DNA of 64,000 nucleotides from positions 1 through 64,000 of the forward strand of contig JBIQLG010000011.1 in the NCBI GenBank assembly GCA_044464485.1, given 5' to 3'. Of this stretch, positions 31,860 to 40,634 are shown piece after piece. This DNA is from Terrimesophilobacter sp044464485. GTDB lineage: Bacteria; Actinomycetota; Actinomycetes; Actinomycetales; Microbacteriaceae. Position numbers and translations under genes: made by a program. Below the pieces are notes generated by a model. That model had not been told where the DNA came from and searched no databases. It was given only the letters and a program-made list of their open reading frames with translations. The stretch's first letter is position 1, and each line of letters starts with the position of its first letter.

Positions 31860-32492
31860 TTAGGGATACAGTCGCTCGTGCGTCCAGCCGCTCGCCATGC
31901 GATCATAACGGAGCCGCCGGTGCATCCGGTCTGCGCCGCCGTGCCAGAACTCGATCGTGTCCGGCCGCAACCGGTAGCCGTTCCAGTCCTCGGGGCGCGG
32001 AAGTGGCAAACCCGGCGCCGCGAGGCGGGAGGCGGCTGCGCGATATTCTGCGTCATCCGGCAGCGGCGCGCTCTGCACGGATGCTGTGGCCGCCGCCTGT
32101 GATTCCACCGACCTGTCGACCCAGATCGCGTCCGACTCTTCCGTGGTGGCCACAGAGACGGGACCCGCAAGCCGCACCTGTTGACGCGTTTCCCGCCAGT
32201 AGATGGCCACCGCCGCACGGGGATTAGCGGTGAGCTGCATCCCCTTCGCGCTGCTCGTGTTCGTGGCAAAAAGCATGCCATCGGTATCGAAAACTTTGGC
32301 GAGTACGAACCGGTTGGAAACGTCTCCGTGCCCGTCGGAGGTCGCCAGCGCAATGTTGTAAGGCTCCAGCACGCCGAGGCGCTCCGCCTGATCCACCCAC
32401 GAGATCAGCAGTGGCAGCGGGTCACGCGGCGGGTTCTCAAACTCAGGCAGGGAAAGTTCGATTGAGCCTGTGACCGAGGGTCGTGATCGCAT
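31860..32492 (-). CDS. pdxH: Pyridoxamine 5'-phosphate oxidase (paralogue 1)
   Basis: FMN enzyme that oxidises PNP/PMP to pyridoxal phosphate; 210 aa from the ATG at 32492. Blocks: NIALATSDGHGDVSNRFVLAKVFD, FATNTSSAKGMQLTANPRAAVAIYW, and the C-terminal signature from WNGYRLRPDTIEFWHGG to HERLYP (RLxP end). On its strand TACGCT sits 6 nt before the ATG, a leaderless arrangement; the longer frame upstream is rejected. It is divergent from the DUF255 gene by 65 bp. A second PdxH paralogue lies at 50879. Confidence 0.9.
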   Translation of the reverse strand: MRSRPSVTGSIELSLPEFENPPRDPLPLLISWVDQAERLGVLEPYNIALATSDGHGDVSNRFVLAKVFDTDGMLFATNTSSAKGMQLTANPRAAVAIYWRETRQQVRLAGPVSVATTEESDAIWVDRSVESQAAATASVQSAPLPDDAEYRAAASRLAAPGLPLPRPEDWNGYRLRPDTIEFWHGGADRMHRRLRYDRMASGWTHERLYP

Positions 32493-32557
32493 AACTCCAG
32501 CGTATCCCTGCCGTTGTATTCCGGTCGCGCGACGGCGTTGAGCGTAGCGTGGAGAAC

Positions 32558-34453
32558 ATGCCCAACACTCTCGCGACTGCACTCAGCCCCTACCTTCGGC
32601 AACACGCGGCGAACCCTGTGGAGTGGCAGCAATGGGGCAACGCACCTTTCAGGGAGGCTGCGGACCGAGGGGTCCCCGTGTTCATTTCGATCGGGTACTC
32701 GACGTGCCACTGGTGCCACGTGATGGCGCGGGAGAGCTTCAGCGACCCCGCGGTTGCCGAGTTTCTCAACGCTCACTTCGTGGCGATCAAGGTTGATCGG
32801 GAGGAGCATCCGGAAGTCGACTCCGCCTATCTCACGGCGGCGAGCGCGTTCACTCAGAACCTCGGGTGGCCGCTCAACGTGTTCGTCACTCCGCAGGGCC
32901 AAGCGTTTTTTGCGGGAACGTACTGGCCCCCGGTTGCCATGCCGGGGCATCCGGCATTTCGTGACGTGCTTGAGGGCGTTTCGGATGCCTGGACGAATCG
33001 TCGAAGCGACGTTGAAGAAAACGCCGCGGATGTCGCTGCCGCTATCCTCCGGCACGCCGTACGGCCCGAGGCGGAGCTTCCGAACCGCGTGCAACTCGAC
33101 AATGTCGTCGAGCTTCTTGCCGCGAACGAGGACGAAGAGTTCGGCGGGTTCGGATCCGCGCCGAAGTTTCCGGTCGTTCCGGTGCTCGAATTTCTGCTGC
33201 AGCACGATTCCGAGAGTTCGCGCGCGCTCGCCGACCGCACGCTCACGGCAATGTCGCGCTCAGGTTTGCGGGATCCGGTGGAGGGCGGCTTCTTTCGCTA
33301 CGCCACGCGAAGGGACTGGTCCGAGCCCCACTATGAGCGGATGCTGTACGACAACGCGGGTCTGCTGGAGTGTTACGCTCTCCTGGCGTCCCGCGTGCCG
33401 CATCACTCCGACCTCGCTCGCGACACGGCCGCAGGGATCGCCGAGTACGTGTGCGCCACACTGCGGCTGCCTTCCGGTGGCTTCGCTTCGGCGCAAAACA
33501 GCGAGAGCGTCGTCAACGGTGAACTCACCGAGGGCGGTTATTACCTGTTGTCCAGGGAGGAGCGAACCACACAGCGGCCACCCGCTCTGGACGACAAGGT
33601 TCTCACCGGGTGGAATGGTCTCGCACTCGGTGCGCTGGCCGTGGCAGGATCAGCGTTCGCTCGCACCGACTGGATTCAGGCAGCGCGCGAAGCGGCGGAA
33701 TACATTCTGGCGTCGCACCGGAATGCGTCCGGTGAGTTGGCGAGGGCGAGCCTGGCGGGAACGCTGTCCGGCGCGCGCGCAACGCTCGAAGATTACGGTC
33801 TGCTCGCACGGGGTCTCGTGAAGCTCGCGATCGCGACAGGCGAGCACCACTGGGCCCAGGAGTCGCGAATGCTGGTGGAAGCCTGCACGACGCCGTCGGG
33901 GTTTGCGATTCCGGGCGGGGGAGACCCGGTGCTGGCAGAGTTCGGACTCGAATCGGATGTCGACCCGACCGAGGGCGCGCTGCCGTCCGGGACGAGCGCG
34001 CTCGCCGAGGCATCCCGTCTTCTGTACCTGTTGAGCGGTGACCGCCGCTTTCTGGACGCCGCACTGAATGCGTTGCGCCGCGTCGCCGAGCCGGCTCAGC
34101 AACAGCCGCTCGGTTTCGGCTCCGCGCTGGCCGTCATGTCGTCGCTCGCGTCGTTGCCGACCCAACTCGTGGTGGTCGCGGATGACCCGGATGCCGAACT
34201 CGCGCGGGCAGCCAGGAACTGGCATACCGCCGGTGGCGTGGGTGTGACGGTCACGGAACGCGGCGCGCGGGAATGGGCGGGCGCCGGGTTCGAGCTGTTC
34301 GAGGGCAGATCACTTCAGAGTGGCGTGCCGACTGCCTATTTGTGCACCGACTTCGTCTGCAGTCTCCCGGTCACCTCGGTCATCGACTTCGTGCGCCTCG
34401 GGGTGGGCACGGAACCAGAAGTAGGTTCCAAAGCAGACGCCGGCGAACACTAA
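32558..34453 (+). CDS. DUF255 thioredoxin-domain protein (YyaL/SSP411 family)
   Basis: 631 aa. The N-terminal thioredoxin-like domain shows YLRQHAANPVEWQQWG and the CxxC of YSTCHWCHVMARESF, followed by VKVDREEHPEVD-like sequence. A long (alpha/alpha)6-type domain contains DDKVLTGWNGLAL. Family function is not firmly known; a link to redox or sugar/N-acyl processing has been suggested. TAGCGT at 32545-32550 is 7 nt before the ATG (leaderless pattern). The last 144 nt overlap the 3' end of the convergent Ig-repeat gene, and the C-terminal conserved stretch AYLCTDFVCSLPVT lies at that junction. Confidence 0.9.
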   Translation: MPNTLATALSPYLRQHAANPVEWQQWGNAPFREAADRGVPVFISIGYSTCHWCHVMARESFSDPAVAEFLNAHFVAIKVDREEHPEVDSAYLTAASAFTQNLGWPLNVFVTPQGQAFFAGTYWPPVAMPGHPAFRDVLEGVSDAWTNRRSDVEENAADVAAAILRHAVRPEAELPNRVQLDNVVELLAANEDEEFGGFGSAPKFPVVPVLEFLLQHDSESSRALADRTLTAMSRSGLRDPVEGGFFRYATRRDWSEPHYERMLYDNAGLLECYALLASRVPHHSDLARDTAAGIAEYVCATLRLPSGGFASAQNSESVVNGELTEGGYYLLSREERTTQRPPALDDKVLTGWNGLALGALAVAGSAFARTDWIQAAREAAEYILASHRNASGELARASLAGTLSGARATLEDYGLLARGLVKLAIATGEHHWAQESRMLVEACTTPSGFAIPGGGDPVLAEFGLESDVDPTEGALPSGTSALAEASRLLYLLSGDRRFLDAALNALRRVAEPAQQQPLGFGSALAVMSSLASLPTQLVVVADDPDAELARAARNWHTAGGVGVTVTERGAREWAGAGFELFEGRSLQSGVPTAYLCTDFVCSLPVTSVIDFVRLGVGTEPEVGSKADAGEH

Positions 34454-37400
34454 GAGCACGGCGAGCCAAAACCAGAACGATCCGTCGATGCTGCCCCACA
34501 GTGCGCCACTGGGGACGACGATGACGAAAAAGGCGATGAGCGTGACCGCGTAGGTGGCCAGCCACAGGCGTTTCGAGTATTGAAACACGCTGCGCCCGTC
34601 GAGGAATCCGAGCGGCAGCAGGCCGATCACGAGGCCGGAGATTCCTTCGGTGGCAATGGCGACAATGGAGTCCCCCAACAGGGCACCCGCGAAGTCGGTA
34701 GGGCCGCTGCCACCTGCAATGAGGCTGTAGCCGATCCAGCTCGCGACGGAGAGAGCGAGAATTGCTCCCATCCACACGAGAACCGCGCGCACTTCATCTT
34801 TCGCGGTGGCAGTTGCCATGAGAGAGAGCCCGAGAACCAAACCGATGAGTAGACCCGGCGCAAAATCGAGCACGCGGGAAAGTATGACGCCCGCAAGCGC
34901 AACGATCAGGCCGAACGGCTGAAGTTCGATGACGGATGCGATGCTCCAGCGGCGTCGGATGATGCGCCCCGTGATGACGTTGGCGACATAGCCGAGCACG
35001 AACATCCCGATCGTGCACGCAAGAAACAGGCGCAGGGAGGCGAGATCGAAGCCGAAACTCGGGTCCGCGAAGCTAAAGATGAGCGCTGCAAGCGTTGTCA
35101 ACGCGAGCCCGCCGACGACGGGGGTGCGCTTGAGACGGTCGCGTATTCTGGCGAGCCACGGCAGGCGCACCTTCGGCAGTCTGCCGAAGATCCGTTCGTA
35201 ATTTTCGTCGAGCGTGGAGTTGAGAATTTCGGCGGGGAACGCGACGAGAAAGAGGAGGGCGAGGCTGCTGGCTGCGGCGGCCGCGAGCACCAGCGGGTTC
35301 GCAATGATGTCGAAAAGGGTGGGGAGTGCGTGCGTGAGCACGTTGGGCGCGGCGGGCGCATTCCTGGCGGCGGATGCCTGCGCCGTTCCGCCGGCGAGGT
35401 CACCCGAGGCGTTCGCCTGAGGAGCAGTTGTGGCCGCGCTGGGCGGCGAAATCGCATCGACGCGGGGTGACACGACGACCGACACGGGCAGTTGCGCTGT
35501 TTGCGCCGAACCCTGAAGCGGGGTGACAGTAACAACATAATGGTGTGGCCCCGGCGGCACGGTGTTGGGGATGACCGTGTTGAGCACGAAGGTGCCGTCC
35601 TCTTTCACCACGGATCTCCCCAGTGGCACCGGCGTGGAGTGCAACTCTGCGGTCACCGTGGCGCCCGGCGGGAGATCGGATCCGGTGAGCGTGACGTTTT
35701 GGCCGGGCGCGGGGGCATCCGTGCTGCTGGTGAACTGCAGCAGCCAGCGAGGTGCGAGCGTTGGCAGCGCGGGGCTCGGTTCGGGCGGATCGACGACGGT
35801 GAGTCGCAGGAGTGTCACCGAGGGTCCGCTGGAGTTCCCGGCCCGGTCGGTCTGTGCGAATCCGAAGTAGTACACGCCGGGGCTCAGCGTCGTGGCAACG
35901 GTGCAGGCGAACTGCCCTCCCTCGTCACCGACGACTGCACCTTCCGTGCATGGAACAGGCATCGAGCCGCCGCGCACGATGTGCACGCTTGCGCCGAGTT
36001 CAGCGCTTCCGCTGATCACCGGATGCCTCGCTGTTGTGGTGGCCTGAATGACACCGCTGACCAATGGTCCGGTAGGCGATGTGACGGTGGGTACGGCCGG
36101 GGCGGCGGTGTCAACGGAGAATCGAAGCACGGGGGTCGCGAAGGGTGACGCGTTCATGGCGGCATCGGTCTGCCCGAAGGAGAGGTCGTGGTCGCCGTCC
36201 GGCGTCAGCGGGATAGCCAGTTGGCAGGTCCAGTTTCCGCTGGAGTTGACGATCGCCGCAGCCAGGCAGCTGTTGCCGGAGACCACCACTGTCGCCCCTG
36301 GCTCGCCCGTGCCCATTACGGTCGGCCCCGTGTTGTTGGTGACGACGGTGTTGAACCCGCCGGCGACATTGCCCATCGGTAGCGTGACGATCGGGGCGAG
36401 GGGCGGTGTGTTGTCGGCGATTACCAAAGGCTGCGTGCCCGCGGCGGAGAGGTTGCCGGCCAGATCGGTTTGATGGACTGTCACATTGTGCGGCCCGGTT
36501 GTCAGGCCCGTCCCGAGCGTGCACGACCAGGTGCCCATATAGTCGACGGGTCCGCCAGCGCACGAGGTCACAAGGCCGTCCACCAGCACGGTAAGCGTCG
36601 CATCCGGTTCGCCGGTTCCCGAGACAAGCGGCCCGGGAGAACTGTTCACCGGATTGGCGAACGGCGTGACCACGGGGGCTGCTGGCGCGGTCGTGTCGAC
36701 GGTGAACCGCAGGCCTGGGCTTGCCAGTGCGGACGTGTTGGCCGCGGTGTCCGTGAGGCTGAAGAAGACATCGTGGTCGCCGTCGGGCGTCATGGGCGTT
36801 GTCAGCTGGCACGTCCAGTTGCCGCCGGAGTCCACGATCGTCGGAACGATCATGCAGATATTGCCGACAACGTTCAGGGTAGCTCCCGGCTCACCCGTCC
36901 CGGTCACTGTGGCGGCGGTGCTCGCCGTGAGCACCACATTCATTCCGCCGCTGAGCGTACCTACGGGGGAAGTGACGACGGGGGGTGTTGGGGGAGTGGT
37001 GTCGTTGATGACGAGCGACTGGGGTGAACTTGCGGGCGAGACGTTGCCTGCCGCATCCGTTTGAAATGCCGTGACGGTGTGTGCGCCTGCAGACAGGGTG
37101 TCGCCCACGGCACAGGACCACGACGAGGACATGACTACGGCGCCGGGGCAGCTCACCGGGTAACCATCGACGAGCACGCTCACGGTTGCGGCTTCTTCTC
37201 CGGTGCCGGAAACGGTGGGTGCCGGCGAACTGTTGACGGGGTTCGAAAACGGGTCGAGGGTGGGGGCTGACGGCAGCGCCGTGTCGATGTGAATTGTGCG
37301 GTACGCAGAAAAAACGGTGGTGGCGCCGAACGTTGTCTCCACAAGGTAGGTGTAATCACCATCGGGGAGCGGGGTCGACGGGGTGCAGTTCCACGCGTTG

Positions 37401-37927
37401 TTGACGACTGTGCCGCTGCAAAATGTGGTGAGGAAGTCCGAGGTGGATACCGTGAAGTAAGTGCCATCGGACGCACCGGAGAAAGTGGGTTCGTAGTCGT
37501 TGGTGTACACGCCATCCGCGGGTGACGTGATCGTCGGGGCGTTGACCACCTGAATGGTGATGGGGGCTCCTGGCGCGGAGGTTCCCGTTCCGTCCGTGGC
37601 TCGTGCGCGCACGTAATTGAGGCCAAGCGAAAGCGAGTATGTCGAAGGATTGCAGTACCAGACGGTGCCGCCAGGAGCATAGTTCACCGTGCACAGAGGC
37701 GAATAGGTGACGCCGTCCTGCGACATCTCCACGTCGATCTGCGTGACCGTGGCATCCATGGTTCCCTGAACTTGAGGTTGAGTTGCACTCGTGATCCACG
37801 GGTCAGGGAATGTTTGCTGCACCGTGGGCGGATTTGGCGCTGCGTACGCCGGCGTCGATTCGGCGACGACTGACATGAGCAGCAGCGCGCCGACGGCGAC
37901 AGCGGCACCAATTTTTCGTAGACTCAC
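34310..37927 (-). CDS. Ig-like repeat surface protein with C-terminal multi-pass membrane domain
   Basis: 1205 aa, no named family recognised. GTG at 37927 with an upstream GGAAGAAG gives a signal peptide ending STPAYA; the frame extends 93 codons further upstream without such features. Residues about 30-780 are Ser/Thr/Pro-rich Ig-like repeats. They include two A-type units (NPVNSSP, then VSGTGE) and two B-type units (GTGEPGAT, then NWTCQL), alternating A-B-A-B. Each unit has a conserved Cys pair with Trp before the second Cys. From about residue 870 there are roughly seven hydrophobic helices and a short charged tail. It lies 124 bp downstream of the O-mannosyltransferase gene on the same strand and may be its substrate. 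Confidence 0.8.
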   Translation of the reverse strand: MSLRKIGAAVAVGALLLMSVVAESTPAYAAPNPPTVQQTFPDPWITSATQPQVQGTMDATVTQIDVEMSQDGVTYSPLCTVNYAPGGTVWYCNPSTYSLSLGLNYVRARATDGTGTSAPGAPITIQVVNAPTITSPADGVYTNDYEPTFSGASDGTYFTVSTSDFLTTFCSGTVVNNAWNCTPSTPLPDGDYTYLVETTFGATTVFSAYRTIHIDTALPSAPTLDPFSNPVNSSPAPTVSGTGEEAATVSVLVDGYPVSCPGAVVMSSSWSCAVGDTLSAGAHTVTAFQTDAAGNVSPASSPQSLVINDTTPPTPPVVTSPVGTLSGGMNVVLTASTAATVTGTGEPGATLNVVGNICMIVPTIVDSGGNWTCQLTTPMTPDGDHDVFFSLTDTAANTSALASPGLRFTVDTTAPAAPVVTPFANPVNSSPGPLVSGTGEPDATLTVLVDGLVTSCAGGPVDYMGTWSCTLGTGLTTGPHNVTVHQTDLAGNLSAAGTQPLVIADNTPPLAPIVTLPMGNVAGGFNTVVTNNTGPTVMGTGEPGATVVVSGNSCLAAAIVNSSGNWTCQLAIPLTPDGDHDLSFGQTDAAMNASPFATPVLRFSVDTAAPAVPTVTSPTGPLVSGVIQATTTARHPVISGSAELGASVHIVRGGSMPVPCTEGAVVGDEGGQFACTVATTLSPGVYYFGFAQTDRAGNSSGPSVTLLRLTVVDPPEPSPALPTLAPRWLLQFTSSTDAPAPGQNVTLTGSDLPPGATVTAELHSTPVPLGRSVVKEDGTFVLNTVIPNTVPPGPHHYVVTVTPLQGSAQTAQLPVSVVVSPRVDAISPPSAATTAPQANASGDLAGGTAQASAARNAPAAPNVLTHALPTLFDIIANPLVLAAAAASSLALLFLVAFPAEILNSTLDENYERIFGRLPKVRLPWLARIRDRLKRTPVVGGLALTTLAALIFSFADPSFGFDLASLRLFLACTIGMFVLGYVANVITGRIIRRRWSIASVIELQPFGLIVALAGVILSRVLDFAPGLLIGLVLGLSLMATATAKDEVRAVLVWMGAILALSVASWIGYSLIAGGSGPTDFAGALLGDSIVAIATEGISGLVIGLLPLGFLDGRSVFQYSKRLWLATYAVTLIAFFVIVVPSGALWGSIDGSFWFWLAVLLVFAGVCFGTYFWFRAHPEAHEVDDRGDRETADEVGAQIGSRHATLK

Positions 37928-38051
37928 GGGGACTTCTTCCATCGGATTCGCCAGTCCGATGGGCTGACAGCAAAGTTTCTTCGGGGGAGAAACTGCCGTG
38001 TTTAATGTATTCCTCATTCGAGCAGTTGTCATTACTCGATATACCGGAAAA

Positions 38052-39710
38052 CTAGAGCCAGGTTCTGAGCCAGTAGTGCAATCGGATGAACTCCACGGGA
38101 ACTTGCATACCGGTCCACAGTGGGTAGAAGAACGCGCTCGTGAGCACCATGGTGACGAGGACGACCGCGATGAGGCGAATGCCGCCCACTCGTCGCCAGG
38201 TTTCATCCGTTCGTTTGCCGAGCAGCAAGCCCATCACGAAGACGAGCGCGAGGATGAGGAACGGCTCGAACACTATCGTGTAGAACTGAAACACCGTGCG
38301 GTTCAGGTACATGAGCCAGGGCAGATAGCCCGCGGCGATTCCCGTGAGAATCGCCCCCACCTGCCACTCCCGGTACCGGATGACGCGATACACCAGGTAC
38401 ACCGCGGCCGCCACGGCGCCCCACCAGATGAACGGGTTCGCGATTCCCGTGATGGATTCCCCGCACCGTGTGAACGCGCAACCGTTTTGCCCGAAATCGC
38501 TCCCGCGGTAGTACATGGCGGTCGGTCGAATCATGAGCAGCCACGTGAGCGGATTCGCCTGGTAACCGTGGGGCTGGTGCTCCCCGATGTTGTACGCGTA
38601 CGCGCTCGCCTGGTAGTGCCAGAAACTTTGCAGGTCGAGCGGCACCCACGCGAGCACACCCTGCCATGCGTTTCCCGCCTGCTCGGCCCAGTGCCGGTAG
38701 TAGCCGCCCTCCGTGGCGAACCAACCTGTCCACGTGACAAGGTAGGCGACAAGTGCGATGGGCACGGTGAGCAGAAACGACACGGGGGCCTGTTTGAACG
38801 CGACGCCGCTGCCGAAGAACGTCACGCCCGCGCGACGACGGGCGACCGCATCGACCACGAGCGTGTAGATGGCGAACCCGGCAAGATAGTACAGTCCGTT
38901 CCACTTCACGGCCGAGGCGAGTCCGAAGGCGAGCCCGGCCGCGACAAGCCACGGTCGCCACCAGAGCGCCGGCCCCCAGTCGATCGAGCGCCGGGCATCC
39001 GCTCGCTTTCGAAGCCACTTCTCCAGACGTTTGGCGCTGTGACCACGATCCAGCAATATGGCGCCAAAGCCGAGCATCACGAACAGCGTCAGGATTCCGT
39101 CAAGCAACGCGAACCGCGACATGACTATCGCATTGCCGTCGATGGCGAGCAGGCCTCCGGCGATCGTGGCGAGCAGCGTCGAGCGGAAGAGTCCTTTCGC
39201 GATGATCGCGACAAGCGCCACAAGCAGGACGCCGGCGATCGCGGTGCTGATCCGCCAGCCGACCGAATCCTGTGCGCCGAAAATCGCCAGACCGACGGCA
39301 ATAATCCACTTGCCCAGCGGCGGATGCACGACATAGGACCCGTCGTGGAGGTAGCCGTTCACGTCCCCCGCGTTGAAGGAGGCATCCGCTTCTGCCGGCC
39401 ATCTGGCTTCATAACCCAGGTGAAGAAGCGTCCAGGAGTCTTTCACATAGTAGGTTTCATCGAAGACAAGCGTGTGCGGCGAACCGAGGTTCCAGAGCCG
39501 GAGCACTGCCGCAAGAACCGTGACGAGAACCGGGCCGCCCCACGCCCACATCGTCTGCCGGGCAGGAGTGGAAAGAACTCGAGCCCACCACTCGTCGAGC
39601 CGTGAACCGCGGGGCTCCCCGGTCGAATGAGGATTTTCGCCAGCGGGGTAGGCGACCGCCGCCGGGTCACCCCCGCTCAGCACGCGATCGAAGTTGCCAT
39701 CGGAAGCCAC
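38052..39710 (-). CDS. pmt: Dolichyl-phosphate-mannose protein O-mannosyltransferase
   Basis: 552-aa GT39 glycosyltransferase that transfers mannose from polyprenyl-phosphate-mannose to Ser/Thr of exported proteins. A soluble N-terminus of about 60 residues is followed by roughly eleven helices. The catalytic first loop has FDETYYVKDSW (Asp-Glu) and HPPLGKWIIA; later loops show SAVKWNGLYYL and TYRF-free GYYRHWAEQAGN-type sequence. It is divergent from rsmI, the standard actinobacterial order. The adjacent Ser/Thr-rich Ig-repeat gene suggests a local enzyme-substrate pair. Confidence 0.92.
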   Translation of the reverse strand: MASDGNFDRVLSGGDPAAVAYPAGENPHSTGEPRGSRLDEWWARVLSTPARQTMWAWGGPVLVTVLAAVLRLWNLGSPHTLVFDETYYVKDSWTLLHLGYEARWPAEADASFNAGDVNGYLHDGSYVVHPPLGKWIIAVGLAIFGAQDSVGWRISTAIAGVLLVALVAIIAKGLFRSTLLATIAGGLLAIDGNAIVMSRFALLDGILTLFVMLGFGAILLDRGHSAKRLEKWLRKRADARRSIDWGPALWWRPWLVAAGLAFGLASAVKWNGLYYLAGFAIYTLVVDAVARRRAGVTFFGSGVAFKQAPVSFLLTVPIALVAYLVTWTGWFATEGGYYRHWAEQAGNAWQGVLAWVPLDLQSFWHYQASAYAYNIGEHQPHGYQANPLTWLLMIRPTAMYYRGSDFGQNGCAFTRCGESITGIANPFIWWGAVAAAVYLVYRVIRYREWQVGAILTGIAAGYLPWLMYLNRTVFQFYTIVFEPFLILALVFVMGLLLGKRTDETWRRVGGIRLIAVVLVTMVLTSAFFYPLWTGMQVPVEFIRLHYWLRTWL

Positions 39711-39793
39711 CCGCTAATGCTAACCAGCCGCGCGGATGCAGACCGCCACCGCACACCGGGGATGCCAGACAGCAGGGGTGCCAGAATGGGGGC

Positions 39794-40624
39794 GTGATCA
39801 TCCTCGCCGCAACCCCCATCGGCAATCTCGGCGATGCATCCCGACGGCTCATCGAGGCGCTGGAAACTTCCCCCATCGTCGCGGCGGAAGACACTCGCAC
39901 GGCCGTTCACCTGATGAAAGCGCTCGCGATCAGCAATCGGCCGCGACTCATTCCGCTGCACGAGCACAACGAAGTGGCGAAAGCGGAGGAGGTCGTGGCG
40001 CTTGCGCGCGACGACGACGTGCTCGTTCTGACGGATGCGGGAATGCCGGCGATCAGCGACCCCGGCTTTCCGCTCGTCGCCGCTGCAGCGGCTGCGGGAG
40101 TCGCCGTGACCGTGATCCCTGGGCCGAGTGCGGTGCTCGCGGCGCTCGCGGTGTCCGGGCTCCCCACAAATCGGTTCACGTTCGAAGGCTTTATTCCGCG
40201 CACCGCGCGCGTGGCGTGGTTCACCAAACTCGCTCGTGAAGAGCGCACCATGGTCTTCTTCGAATCGCCGAACCGCATCGCGGACTCGCTCGCCGACATG
40301 GTGACCGCGTTCGGCGACGAACGACGCGTCGTTGTCGCGCGCGAACTCACCAAGCTGCACGAAGAAGTGCGCAGGGGAACCGCGGCCGAACTTGCCGCGT
40401 GGGCCGCAACCGGAGTGAAAGGCGAAATGTGCATCGTCGTGGCCGGCGCTCCACCGGCGGCCGCGAGCCTGGAAGACGGCATCCTCGAAGTGCTCGCGCT
40501 TGTCGAATCCGGTTCGTCGTTGAAGGATGCCGCCGCCGACGTGGCGGAGGCAACCGGACTTGGTCGCCGCGACCTCTACCAGGGCGTGCTGGAGCGAAAG
40601 TCACAGGCGCGCAGCGCGGATTAG
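39794..40624 (+). CDS. rsmI: 16S rRNA 2'-O-ribose C1402 methyltransferase
   Basis: 276-aa SAM-dependent tetrapyrrole-methylase-fold enzyme modifying the 30S decoding centre. Shown by LAATPIGNLGDAS at the N-terminus, VAAEDTRTAVHLM, LTDAGMPAISDPGF and PGPSAVLAALAVSGLPTNRF. GTG at 39794 starts exactly at the conserved VIILAATPIGN; CAGAAT lies 6 nt upstream as a possible leaderless -10. metG starts 10 nt after its stop. Confidence 0.95.
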   Translation: MIILAATPIGNLGDASRRLIEALETSPIVAAEDTRTAVHLMKALAISNRPRLIPLHEHNEVAKAEEVVALARDDDVLVLTDAGMPAISDPGFPLVAAAAAAGVAVTVIPGPSAVLAALAVSGLPTNRFTFEGFIPRTARVAWFTKLAREERTMVFFESPNRIADSLADMVTAFGDERRVVVARELTKLHEEVRRGTAAELAAWAATGVKGEMCIVVAGAPPAAASLEDGILEVLALVESGSSLKDAAADVAEATGLGRRDLYQGVLERKSQARSAD

Positions 40625-40634
40625 GATTGAGCGC

